Of a stretch of DNA of 64,000 bases, positions 18,618 to 26,899 are shown one piece after another. The stretch comes from Bacteroidota bacterium (GTDB taxonomy: Bacteria > Bacteroidota > Bacteroidia > Chitinophagales > Chitinophagaceae). The notes beneath the pieces were generated by a model that was not told the DNA's origin, made no database searches, and was given only the letters and a program-made list of their open reading frames with translations. Position numbers and translations under genes: made by a program. The stretch is taken from positions 1-64,000 of the forward strand of contig JAEZEI010000089.1 in NCBI GenBank assembly GCA_023417815.1, given 5' to 3'. Numbering within the stretch: the stretch's first letter is position 1; each line of letters begins with the position of its first letter.

Positions 18618-19515
18618 ATCTGTTTACAGGATCCTCACCAGGGCGGAAGATCTTGAAAGGAGGTACAGGAAAGATATTGACGAATTGAAAGTTCTGCAGG
18701 GCAGGATGCTCGCAAACTGGAATAATTTCAATAATAATTCACCCCGAAGTATACAGGAGAAGGAATTCAAGGTATTCAGCCAGTGGGGCGATGATGGTAT
18801 TATACAATGGCTGGTGAACGTAATTAAAACTCCCAAAACCTTTATTGAATTTGGCGTAGAGAATTACCGTGAAAGCAACACCCGTTTCCTGTTGATGAAC
18901 AATAACTGGGAAGGAATGGTGATTGACGGTTCAGAAGAGAACATCCGGTTTATCAGGAATGATATTATAAGTTATGCCCACCACGTTTATCCTGTACATG
19001 CCTTCATAACCAGGGAAAATATTAACGCACTGCTTTCCAGGGCTCCATTCGGCCGCGACCTCGGTATACTTAGCATTGATATAGATGGCAATGACTACTG
19101 GGTGTGGGAAAAGATCAATGTTGTAAATCCTTGTATTTTGATCCTTGAGTATAATGCACATTTCCGGCTTAACCACTGGACTATTCCTTATAAAGATGAT
19201 TTTGTACGCGAGGTGAATAATGACAGGATGAATTACTGGGGCGCGTCACTTGCCAGCCTGGCGGCATTGTCTGAAAAGAAAGGATATGATTTCATCGGCT
19301 GCAACAGTGCAGGTAATAATGCTTACTTCGTAAGAAAGGATCTTTCAGGCGGATTGCCGAAACCTTCGGTTGAGGAAGGTTACGAATATGCCAAATACAG
19401 GGAAACCAAGGATAGCCTTGGAATGCGGGTGTCAGATCGTGACAGGCTGGCAACGATCGCCGGTATGCCCGTATTCAATACGGAAAAGCAGGAAATGGAA
19501 ACGATTACCGTATAA
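18601..19515 (+). CDS. Methyltransferase-like protein of uncertain function
   Basis: A 304-residue cytoplasmic protein. I do not recognise a named family with certainty. The N-terminus (to about residue 45) is charged and probably helical. Then comes FSQWGDDGIIQWL, followed by FIEFGVENYRESNTRFLL, an acidic-Gly motif resembling SAM motif I, and LSIDIDGNDYWVWE, resembling the acidic post-II/III strand seen in FkbM-like and related Rossmann methyltransferases. The position between Wzt and a TylF-type methyltransferase, with 17- and 1-nt overlaps, supports a role in modifying the glycan, possibly a chain-capping methylation read by Wzt. It could also be a catalytically dead relative. Confidence 0.65.
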   Translation: MKEKFKSVYRILTRAEDLERRYRKDIDELKVLQGRMLANWNNFNNNSPRSIQEKEFKVFSQWGDDGIIQWLVNVIKTPKTFIEFGVENYRESNTRFLLMNNNWEGMVIDGSEENIRFIRNDIISYAHHVYPVHAFITRENINALLSRAPFGRDLGILSIDIDGNDYWVWEKINVVNPCILILEYNAHFRLNHWTIPYKDDFVREVNNDRMNYWGASLASLAALSEKKGYDFIGCNSAGNNAYFVRKDLSGGLPKPSVEEGYEYAKYRETKDSLGMRVSDRDRLATIAGMPVFNTEKQEMETITV

Positions 19516-20315
19516 TGAAAGTAAAAGTTACTTTTTCAGAATCAGTAAAGCGCTTTTACCATAATGCCCGTTGGTTCATGAGAAATCATGATAAGGTTGA
19601 TGAACTCTCAAAACTTTACGGGGCTTTTATGTATGGTCCCGTTACCTATAATGCCGACGGGCTGGCTACATGCGTGAATGCAGATTTTATAAAAGACCCA
19701 AAGTTCGCAAAAGCATACGCGGCGGCGCATGCAACGAATCCATGGAAGCATTATACACTCCAGTGGAGAGTTTATATCGTCTGTTATTTTGCCGAACTGG
19801 CTAAGCTCCTTGAAGGTGATTTTGTTGAATGCGGGGTAAATACCGGTGCCTATGCAAAAGCCGTTATAACTTATACAGATCTTAATTCTTTAAATAAGAC
19901 CTTTTACCTGTTTGATACCTTTGAGGGTCTTCCATCAGAACAGATGACAATGGAGGAGAAGGAAGCCGGCCTGGAAAATTATAATGATCAATATCATGAT
20001 GTTTATGAACAGGTACAGGAAACATTCAGGAATGATAATGTGCAGCTTGTTAAGGGGAAAGTTCCCGGAACACTTGGTGAATTTAATGGAGATAAAGTTG
20101 CATTCCTTTCAATAGACATGAACATGGTGAAGCCTGAAAGGGCAGCCCTGGAATATTTTTATGACAAGATTGTGCCGGGGGGAATAATTATTCTTGATGA
20201 TTATGGCTTTCCTCAACACATCAACCAGAAGAAGGCGCATGATGAATTTGCATTAAAGAGAGGGATAAGTATTTTAAGTTTACCTACCGGCCAGGGAATT
20301 ATTTTTAAACGATAA
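19515..20315 (+). CDS. TylF/MycF-type sugar O-methyltransferase
   Basis: SAM-dependent methyltransferase of 266 residues resembling the macrocin O-methyltransferase family, which methylates hydroxyls of deoxysugars. The SAM-binding segment is FVECGVNTGAYAKAV near residue 100, followed by FYLFDTFEGLP, a strong TylF family marker. The metal/catalytic region is FLSIDMNMVKPERAALEYF, then GGIIILDDYGFPQH with the conserved Asp pair. It begins one nt before the upstream stop codon ends (TAATG) and is followed by a 1-nt gap to the epimerase. Likely acceptors are sugar residues of the exported polymer; the position is unknown. Confidence 0.85.
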   Translation: MKVKVTFSESVKRFYHNARWFMRNHDKVDELSKLYGAFMYGPVTYNADGLATCVNADFIKDPKFAKAYAAAHATNPWKHYTLQWRVYIVCYFAELAKLLEGDFVECGVNTGAYAKAVITYTDLNSLNKTFYLFDTFEGLPSEQMTMEEKEAGLENYNDQYHDVYEQVQETFRNDNVQLVKGKVPGTLGEFNGDKVAFLSIDMNMVKPERAALEYFYDKIVPGGIIILDDYGFPQHINQKKAHDEFALKRGISILSLPTGQGIIFKR

Positions 20316-20316
20316 G

Positions 20317-21207
20317 ATGAACATTCTCATTCTTGGTTCTGCAGGATTTATCGGGAGTTCCCTTGTAAAACATTTTCAGGAGACAGCTTCTGTATGGGGC
20401 TGTGACCTGTTGGAATTGCCGTCGCCTTCATATCCCTATCGGAAGGTTTCAATTTTGTCTCCCGATTTTGAAAGTTATATTTCTTCTGAAAAGTTCGATG
20501 TATGCATAAATGCATCGGGCAGCAGCACAGTTGGTTATTCATTTGAAAGCCCGGTTAGCGATTTCGAAGCAAATAGTGTTGTTGTTGCAAGAGTGCTTGA
20601 TGCATTGAGGAAATTTCAGCCCGGTTGCAGGTTTGTGCAGATATCCAGTGCCGCTGTTTACGGAAATCCCGTTTCGTTGCCTGTGAAGGAAGATCATAAG
20701 CCGGCCCCGGTCTCTCCATACGGTTATCATAAATGGATGAGTGAACTTCTTTGCAGGGAATACGGTGAAGCATTCAGGGTGCCATCAGTTATCCTGAGGC
20801 CATTTTCAGTTTATGGTCCCGGCTTGCGCAAACAGCTATTGTGGGATACCTGCATGATGATGAAGAATTCAGGTAAAGCGCAATTGAAAGGCTCTGGTAA
20901 TGAGTCAAGGGATTTTATTCATATAAAGGATCTCTGCAGGGCCATTGAAATAATTATACAGAAAGGAAAGTTTACCGGGGAAGTATACAATCTTGCTTCG
21001 GGTGAGGAGGTGTTGATTAAAGACCTTGCAGAAATGCTTTCGGCTCACTTTAATGCAGAAGTTGATTTTAGCGGGCAAAAGAAAACCGGTGACCCGGTAA
21101 ACTGGAAAGCATCAATAGAGCAGCTTTCTTCCATGGGTTTTAATCCCACGGTAAATCTCCGGGAAGGTGTAAAGGATTATGCAGCATGGTTTAAACAAAA
21201 CGCATGA
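20317..21207 (+). CDS. NAD-dependent epimerase/dehydratase (SDR family)
   Basis: Extended short-chain dehydrogenase of 296 residues acting on a nucleotide sugar. The Rossmann motif GSAGFIGSSL is at the N-terminus. The catalytic triad region is visible as QISSAAVYGNP (Ser) and SPYGYHKWMSE (Tyr-x-x-x-Lys). The RDFIHIKDLCRAI and VYNLASG blocks are typical of UDP/dTDP-sugar 4-epimerases and dehydratases. The substrate cannot be assigned. It is coupled to the next glycosyltransferase by a 4-nt overlap. Confidence 0.88.
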   Translation: MNILILGSAGFIGSSLVKHFQETASVWGCDLLELPSPSYPYRKVSILSPDFESYISSEKFDVCINASGSSTVGYSFESPVSDFEANSVVVARVLDALRKFQPGCRFVQISSAAVYGNPVSLPVKEDHKPAPVSPYGYHKWMSELLCREYGEAFRVPSVILRPFSVYGPGLRKQLLWDTCMMMKNSGKAQLKGSGNESRDFIHIKDLCRAIEIIIQKGKFTGEVYNLASGEEVLIKDLAEMLSAHFNAEVDFSGQKKTGDPVNWKASIEQLSSMGFNPTVNLREGVKDYAAWFKQNA

Positions 21208-22355
21208 AACCAGAGATAGTATTCACTTTTCCGGCAACAATGGGTGGTGTGGCGAGTTTCAATTATAATATCATAAACCATAGCTCACTCATAAAGCAGT
21301 TTACATCGAAAGTGATCATGCTAAAGGCTGAAGAAGAAGATTACCCGATGTTTACTGACAGGTTCAATGTAGATGAAACCATTGTCTTTAATTATTCATT
21401 TAAAGAGAACCAGTATAAGGTCCAGGAGCGACTGAACAGGTTCCTTGGTGATGAACCAGGATGCATAGTAACTGATAACCTTCATACACTTTACGCTGCC
21501 CACCGGTTTAAGAACAGGAAGACCACATTCATGATGCTGCATGATTATTATTATGTGCACCAGGCGATAATGTCCACCGACCTTTGTGATGTTGCTATAG
21601 CTCACTCTTCATTTTTCAGTGATGCACTTTTTGCTGCCAATCCTGCCCTTTACGGCGGCAGAACATTTTATATTCCTTACGGAGTTAAACAGCTTGATTC
21701 TTTTCCTGTAAAAAGTGAAGGACCATTAAACCTGGTATTCCTTGGAAGGTTAACCGAAGCAAAAGGCGTATTGCTGCTTCATGAGATCAATGAAAAACTG
21801 AAGCAAAGAAAGGTAAGGGTTAACTGGACAATTATTGGCAAAGGCCCGCTTAAGGAAGAACTTCAAAAACAATGGTTTGAAGGTGGAAGTGTTACCTTTT
21901 GGGAACCGGATAGTACCGAGGAGGTTTATAACTTACTTGCAGACCAGGATATATTTGTTTTCCCGACAACATTCGAGGGTACACCAGTCTCAATACTTGA
22001 ATGCCTTGCAAATGGGGTGGTGACTGTCACAAATGATCTTCCCGGTGGCATAAGGGATATTGTTAACCCTGAGACTGGCTTCCGGTGTAAGCTTAATGAT
22101 GTTGATGAATTTGCAGCATGCATTTCAGAATTGCATAACGATCGCGATAAATTAAGATCTATGCAGAAGAACTGCTTTATGCTTGGGAGGGCTAAATATG
22201 ATATCAATTTGAATGCTGACCAATACTTTAAACTTTTCAGCGAATTTGAAAATTTGAAGAGACCGTTTAAGAAACACAGGATATCCCAGTCGAAACTGGA
22301 CCAGCCATTTTTGCCTAACAGCCTTGTTTATTTTATAAGGAAAAATATAAAATGA
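21204..22355 (+). CDS. Glycosyltransferase, family 4-like (GT-B)
   Basis: Predicted cytoplasmic glycosyltransferase, 383 residues. The N-terminal half has the MGGVASFNYNI motif. The C-terminal half has LVFLGRLTEAKGVLLLHEI and the E-x7-E element in TTFEGTPVSILECLANG near residue 255, followed by PGGIRDIV. It sits in an unbroken chain of 4-nt overlaps (ATGA) with the epimerase before it and the methyltransferase after it, which suggests translational coupling. Donor specificity is unknown. Confidence 0.87.
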   Translation: MKPEIVFTFPATMGGVASFNYNIINHSSLIKQFTSKVIMLKAEEEDYPMFTDRFNVDETIVFNYSFKENQYKVQERLNRFLGDEPGCIVTDNLHTLYAAHRFKNRKTTFMMLHDYYYVHQAIMSTDLCDVAIAHSSFFSDALFAANPALYGGRTFYIPYGVKQLDSFPVKSEGPLNLVFLGRLTEAKGVLLLHEINEKLKQRKVRVNWTIIGKGPLKEELQKQWFEGGSVTFWEPDSTEEVYNLLADQDIFVFPTTFEGTPVSILECLANGVVTVTNDLPGGIRDIVNPETGFRCKLNDVDEFAACISELHNDRDKLRSMQKNCFMLGRAKYDINLNADQYFKLFSEFENLKRPFKKHRISQSKLDQPFLPNSLVYFIRKNIK

Positions 22356-23086
22356 GCCCATTCCTTTCTGATGTCTTCAACAATCACGGGTTTACACTTG
22401 AATCAGGAGAGTTCGTAGAATATCATTCTGAAACATCCAGGGAGCAATGTGAATTCATCCAGGGAATAATAAATAAGTATTCCCTATCATCTACAATAGA
22501 GATCGGTTTTGCCTACGGGCTTTCAGCCCTGGCGATAATGGAGGCCGTATCAGGTAAAGGGATCAGGCATGTTGTAATTGATAAATTCGAAATAAGTGAC
22601 TGGAAAGGTTATGGACTGGCATTAGTTGAAAAGGCAGGCTATCTGAGCCAGTTGGAATTTCACGAAGATTACTGCTATAATGTTCTTCCTTCGCTGCTGA
22701 AGGACGGTAGAAAATTCGATTTTGCATATATTGATTCAACAAAACAGTTCGACTGGCTGCTGGTAAATTTCTTCTACCTGGATAAAATGTTATCCATCGG
22801 TGGGATTATAGTTTTTGATGATACTGATTTCCCAGGCATAAGGAAACTGCTTAGGTTGATTGCAGGTTATCCATCATACAGAATAATTGCAAAGTATCCG
22901 GAGAGATTGGCGAAATCGCGTAAACAAAAGCTTATGTCTTTAGCCTCGTTGATCCCGTTTTCTTCAAAACTACTAAAGCCTTCCCTTACGAATGTTGATG
23001 ACAGGCTCGGGATCAATGCTCGTGCAGTTGCTATTCAGAAAATTAGTGATGACAACAGGAACTGGAACTGGTTTCATGATTTTTAA
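22352..23086 (+). CDS. Class I SAM-dependent methyltransferase
   Basis: A 244-residue cytoplasmic protein with a SAM-binding fold: motif I is TIEIGFAYGLSALAIMEAV near residues 48-66. It is followed by HVVIDKFE, where an acidic residue would bind the ribose, then FDFAYIDSTKQFDWLL and GGIIVFDDTDFPGIRKLL. The order and the DD motif resemble O-methyltransferases of the CmcI/TylF type. It sits between two glycosyltransferase genes, overlapping the first by 4 nt, so its acceptor is probably a sugar of the locus product. Confidence 0.8.
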   Translation: MSPFLSDVFNNHGFTLESGEFVEYHSETSREQCEFIQGIINKYSLSSTIEIGFAYGLSALAIMEAVSGKGIRHVVIDKFEISDWKGYGLALVEKAGYLSQLEFHEDYCYNVLPSLLKDGRKFDFAYIDSTKQFDWLLVNFFYLDKMLSIGGIIVFDDTDFPGIRKLLRLIAGYPSYRIIAKYPERLAKSRKQKLMSLASLIPFSSKLLKPSLTNVDDRLGINARAVAIQKISDDNRNWNWFHDF

Positions 23087-23095
23087 TTCAGGAAG

Positions 23096-23980
23096 ATGAG
23101 TGTGCCGAAAGTATCCGTATTAATGACCGCTTATAACAGGGAAGCATTTATTGCTGAAGCAATTGAGAGTGTGCTTGCCTCTTCTTTCCGTGATTTTGAA
23201 CTAATCATCGTTGATGACAGATCATCAGATAATACAGTCAACATTGCAAGGAAGTATGAGGCATTGGATTCACGCGTTAAGGTATTTATAAATGAAGAGA
23301 ATCTAAAAGATTATCCAAACCGTAACAGGGCTGCATCACTTGCCTCTGGTGAGTATATAAAGTATCTTGATTCAGATGATACGATCTATCCATGGGGGCT
23401 GGAAGCAATGGTTCGATGTATGGATGCATTTCCGGATGCGGGATTCGGCCTGATGGCAAAGAATATGGATACAGACCATAGTTACCCGATTTGTTTCAAT
23501 GGTGACCAGGCTTACAGGATATTCTTTTTTAAATGTGCCTTATTGACTATGGGTCCGAGCGGTTCTATTATACGGAGAAAAGTTTTTGAAGAGGCCGGCG
23601 GTTTTTCCGGCAAGCCATATATCGGCGACCTTGAAATGTGGTTAAAACTGTTGAAGAAATACAGCGTGGTCGCCATGCCCGAACACCTTATCTGGTGGCG
23701 GCAGCATGAAGGGCAGCAATACAGGGAGGGTCACGATAATTCATTCTACGAGCAGAATACATTTAACCTTTACAAGCAAATGCTGACTGCACCCGATTGC
23801 CCCATGCCTGCAAAGGATGCAGCAATTGCTTTGCAGAATCAATACAATATCCGTTCAAGAAGGGTAGTGAGAGAATTCCTTAAAGGAAATGTTTCACGCA
23901 GCCTTCAACTATACAGGCTTCATGCTTTAACGCCGGCAGATATCCTTAAATCACGGAAGAAGAATCAGGTTCTGTTATGA
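23096..23980 (+). CDS. Glycosyltransferase, family 2 (GT-A)
   Basis: Inverting glycosyltransferase of 294 residues. The N-terminus reads VSVLMTAYNREAFIAEAIESV, followed by ELIIVDDRSSDNTV and the metal-binding YLDSDDTIYP near residue 83-92. These are the GT2 landmarks. A later WLKLLKKY/WWRQHEGQQ region resembles the acceptor side of capsule GT2 enzymes. The 9-nt gap before it and 4-nt overlap after it place it in the operon. The sugar added is not predictable. Confidence 0.9.
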   Translation: MSVPKVSVLMTAYNREAFIAEAIESVLASSFRDFELIIVDDRSSDNTVNIARKYEALDSRVKVFINEENLKDYPNRNRAASLASGEYIKYLDSDDTIYPWGLEAMVRCMDAFPDAGFGLMAKNMDTDHSYPICFNGDQAYRIFFFKCALLTMGPSGSIIRRKVFEEAGGFSGKPYIGDLEMWLKLLKKYSVVAMPEHLIWWRQHEGQQYREGHDNSFYEQNTFNLYKQMLTAPDCPMPAKDAAIALQNQYNIRSRRVVREFLKGNVSRSLQLYRLHALTPADILKSRKKNQVLL

Positions 23981-24720
23981 CCGCCAGCGAAAGATTGACT
24001 GATGAAAGTTTCTGGATATCCGCTAAGCCTGTTGTATTCAGCAGTCACGATGGTCATGAGATAGATAAATTCATCAGGAAATTCATACCTCCCGCAACAC
24101 AAAACCAATCAGTACTTGAAATTGGCAGCTTTCCTGGTCCTTTTCTGTCCACGTTTGGAAAGCTTGGTTACTGTTTAAATGGAATTGATTTTCACCCGGG
24201 AAATGAAAGAGACCTGCCCAGTTGGCTGAATTCAATGGGTTATTGCACTGGTGAATTCTATACGAAGGACTTTTTTGAATTTTCAACAGATAAGAAGTTT
24301 GATGTTGTTACCTCATTCGGCTTCATTGAACATTTTGAGAATTTTGAAGAAGTTATCAGGATGCATATTGATCTTTTAAAACCAGGTGGCACTTTACTCA
24401 TAACCGTTCCTAATTTCAGCGGGTCAATCCAGCACTGGCTCCATCGAACTTTTGATAAAGTGAACCTTTTCCATCATAATACAAAAAGCATGAACCCTGC
24501 CCTCTGGAAAAATATCCTGGAAAAGCAGGGGCATGTAGTTGAATGGTCCGGCTATTTTGGTGATTTCTGGTTTTGGAAAGGAAATGAAGAAAGATCGAAA
24601 GCTAAGAAGTTTTTTTTGTGGTTTATTGAAAGGCTGATACCCAGAATTCGAAAAATATTGTGGTTTCAGTCTCCTTCCTTTTCAGCCTATTGCGGAATTG
24701 TGGCAAAGCGGCCCCTATGA
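23977..24720 (+). CDS. Class I SAM-dependent methyltransferase
   Basis: A 247-residue methyltransferase with a clear motif I (VLEIGSFPGPFLSTFG near residues 45-60), the acidic residue in GIDFHPGNE, and FDVVTSFGFIEHF followed by LLKPGGTLLITVPNFSG, the Methyltransf_11/23 pattern. The C-terminus is basic and aromatic, with a possible membrane-proximal segment (AKKFFLWFIERLIPRIRKILWF). It overlaps both neighbours by 4 nt. The acceptor is presumably a glycan hydroxyl or carboxyl group. Confidence 0.85.
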   Translation: MTASERLTDESFWISAKPVVFSSHDGHEIDKFIRKFIPPATQNQSVLEIGSFPGPFLSTFGKLGYCLNGIDFHPGNERDLPSWLNSMGYCTGEFYTKDFFEFSTDKKFDVVTSFGFIEHFENFEEVIRMHIDLLKPGGTLLITVPNFSGSIQHWLHRTFDKVNLFHHNTKSMNPALWKNILEKQGHVVEWSGYFGDFWFWKGNEERSKAKKFFLWFIERLIPRIRKILWFQSPSFSAYCGIVAKRPL

Positions 24721-26030
24721 AGATCGTTCACTGTTTAAATCATTATCTGCCAGAAAGTATTGGAGGGACTGAGGTTTATTCTCATAACCTCGCGAAGGTT
24801 CAGCAAAGGGATGGGGATGATGTAATTATACTGGTACCCGCGTGGGGAGAGAATGAAGAATGGACTTATGAAAATATCCATGTCATGACTTTTCCTGTAG
24901 AAAAAGATATCAGCAGGGAGGTAAGGGCTGGACACAAGCCTCCTGAAGGAATAAATGAATTCCTTGAAAAATTGGCGCTCCTGCAGCCAGATATCATTCA
25001 CTTCCATGAATTCACACAGGGTAATGGGGTCAGCTATCATCACGTTCTCGCGGCTGCGAAACATTATAAAGTAATTGTCACGCTTCACCTCGCAGGATAT
25101 ACCTGTAAGACGGGTGAATTGATGTACAAAGGTAAAGAAGCCTGTGATGGAGTGGCATTGCCTTTAAAATGCACGAGGTGTATGTATGTCCATCGTGAAC
25201 TCCCGGTTTTTAAGGCTAATATTCTCAATTTGGTTTCCTCTGTTTTTTACAGGTTGGGGCATAATACAACAAACTGGCATAATAGCGTAGGAACTGCCTT
25301 AGGCTTTCCCTTCCAGGTAAAACAGGCAGTCGAAATTCTGAAAAGGGTTGCAAAAGCTTCAGTTAAAATTGTAATACTGAATAACTGGTATAGAGAAATC
25401 CTGGTCAGGAATGGAATACCCGTTGATAAGATCATTACAATACAACAGGGACTCGTTCATGAAGATATAATTGTAAAGAATATTAAGGATGTTGAACTTC
25501 CATTGAGGCTAGTATACCTTGGAAGGATCGCACCTATAAAAGGATTGCATCTCCTGTTGGAGGCGATGAATGGATCAGACCCTGCGAAAGTGTTGCTTGA
25601 TATATATGGAAAGGAGAATGCTGATGATTATAACAGGCAATGCAGGGGATTATCCGAGGGATCACAGAATATAACATGGAAGGGCAGCATTCCATCCGGG
25701 AATGTTATTTCCACTTTATCGGGCTATCACGTTTTGGTATTGCCCTCCTTATCGGAAATGTCCTCATTGGTGATCCCAGAAGCTTTTGCAGCAGGATTAC
25801 CGGTTCTTGCATCTTCTATTGCTGCAAACAGTGAAATGGTACAGGAAGGGAGGACAGGATGGTTCTTTAAATTCAATGATGCATCAGACCTGCGAAATAA
25901 AATTGAGAACCTGGTTTCAAACCCGGGCCAGGTAAACGAAGTTTCTAAAACCCTGCCGGCAAACAGGAACTTCAATGAAATCTGGAATGAATACAGGTTG
26001 GTCTATAATGCTGAAACTGGTAACGTATGA
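24717..26030 (+). CDS. Glycosyltransferase, family 4-like (GT-B)
   Basis: Predicted retaining glycosyltransferase of 437 residues. I place the start at the ATG at 24717, which overlaps the upstream stop as ATGA and opens the first strand MKIVHCLNHYLPESIGG. A longer in-frame extension from 24660 is just the end of the methyltransferase gene read in another frame. The C-terminal domain has LVYLGRIAPIKGLHLLLEA and the donor-binding SLSEMSSLVIPEAFAAG near residue 345. The middle contains a cluster of Cys (TCKTGELMYKGKEACD, CTRCMYVH) seen in some family members, possibly structural. Confidence 0.88.
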   Translation: MKIVHCLNHYLPESIGGTEVYSHNLAKVQQRDGDDVIILVPAWGENEEWTYENIHVMTFPVEKDISREVRAGHKPPEGINEFLEKLALLQPDIIHFHEFTQGNGVSYHHVLAAAKHYKVIVTLHLAGYTCKTGELMYKGKEACDGVALPLKCTRCMYVHRELPVFKANILNLVSSVFYRLGHNTTNWHNSVGTALGFPFQVKQAVEILKRVAKASVKIVILNNWYREILVRNGIPVDKIITIQQGLVHEDIIVKNIKDVELPLRLVYLGRIAPIKGLHLLLEAMNGSDPAKVLLDIYGKENADDYNRQCRGLSEGSQNITWKGSIPSGNVISTLSGYHVLVLPSLSEMSSLVIPEAFAAGLPVLASSIAANSEMVQEGRTGWFFKFNDASDLRNKIENLVSNPGQVNEVSKTLPANRNFNEIWNEYRLVYNAETGNV

Positions 26031-26899
26031 TCAGGTCTCTCCGCAACTTATTAAGGGCTCCCTATAATCGAAAAAGAAAGATATATGCCTTATACAGGTT
26101 TATATACTGGAAGATCATAAGAGCATTTAAGCTGGAAAATGTGAAATTCAGGTTATGGAAGGACAGGGTCATGTACCTGAACCATGATTCATTTCAAAGT
26201 ATGTGGATCATGTATGCTTACGAGGTGGATTGGGAAGAATTCAACCTGATCCGCGATTTTATAAGGGAAGATGACCATGTCGCCGATGTTGGCGCTAATA
26301 TGGGATTCTATACTATCTGGTTCACGAAATTCATCCGAACGGGAACGATCCATTCCTTTGAACCGGATGAAAGAAATTACGACAGGCTTAAGAAAAATGT
26401 AAATGCTAATAAAGGATCTGACAGGGTTTACCTGAACAGGATAGCCTTAAGTAATATTAATGGAACACTTTCATTCACAACCGGATTCGATGGCGAAAAT
26501 CATATTTCTAATGAAACCGGTGAGAATATGATCACAGTTCGTTCACAGAGACTGGATGATTATTGTATCCTGAATAACATTTCTTCCTTGTCCTATGTAA
26601 AAGTTGACATAGAAGGATTTGAATATGATTTCCTGGAAGGCGCTTCGGAATTGTTATCAGGTAAGAATATAGATATCATTCAGCTGGAAATTAACAGGAC
26701 GCTCCAAAACAGTGGCAGAACTGCGAATGAACTTATATCTTTCATTGAAGGATTCGGGTATTCACTATGCCGGTATAATGTAGATCTACGACGGGTGGAA
26801 AAAATACCATATTCAGCTGACCGGGAAAATTATCTCTGTATTGCAAATATGGCGATGGTCAATGACAGGATAAGGTCAAAAACACGAGCAGAAAAATGA
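26027..26899 (+). CDS. FkbM-family methyltransferase
   Basis: SAM-dependent O-methyltransferase of 290 residues. Family landmarks are VADVGANMGFYTIWFTKF near residue 85, HSFEPDERNYDRLKKNV, and YVKVDIEGFEYDFLEGA near residue 200. These are the core blocks of the FkbM domain, known from antibiotic and lipopolysaccharide sugar methylation. It is embedded with 4-nt overlaps between two glycosyltransferases. It is one of two FkbM proteins in the locus (the other is at 32315), so at least two different positions may be methylated. Confidence 0.9.
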   Translation: MIRSLRNLLRAPYNRKRKIYALYRFIYWKIIRAFKLENVKFRLWKDRVMYLNHDSFQSMWIMYAYEVDWEEFNLIRDFIREDDHVADVGANMGFYTIWFTKFIRTGTIHSFEPDERNYDRLKKNVNANKGSDRVYLNRIALSNINGTLSFTTGFDGENHISNETGENMITVRSQRLDDYCILNNISSLSYVKVDIEGFEYDFLEGASELLSGKNIDIIQLEINRTLQNSGRTANELISFIEGFGYSLCRYNVDLRRVEKIPYSADRENYLCIANMAMVNDRIRSKTRAEK

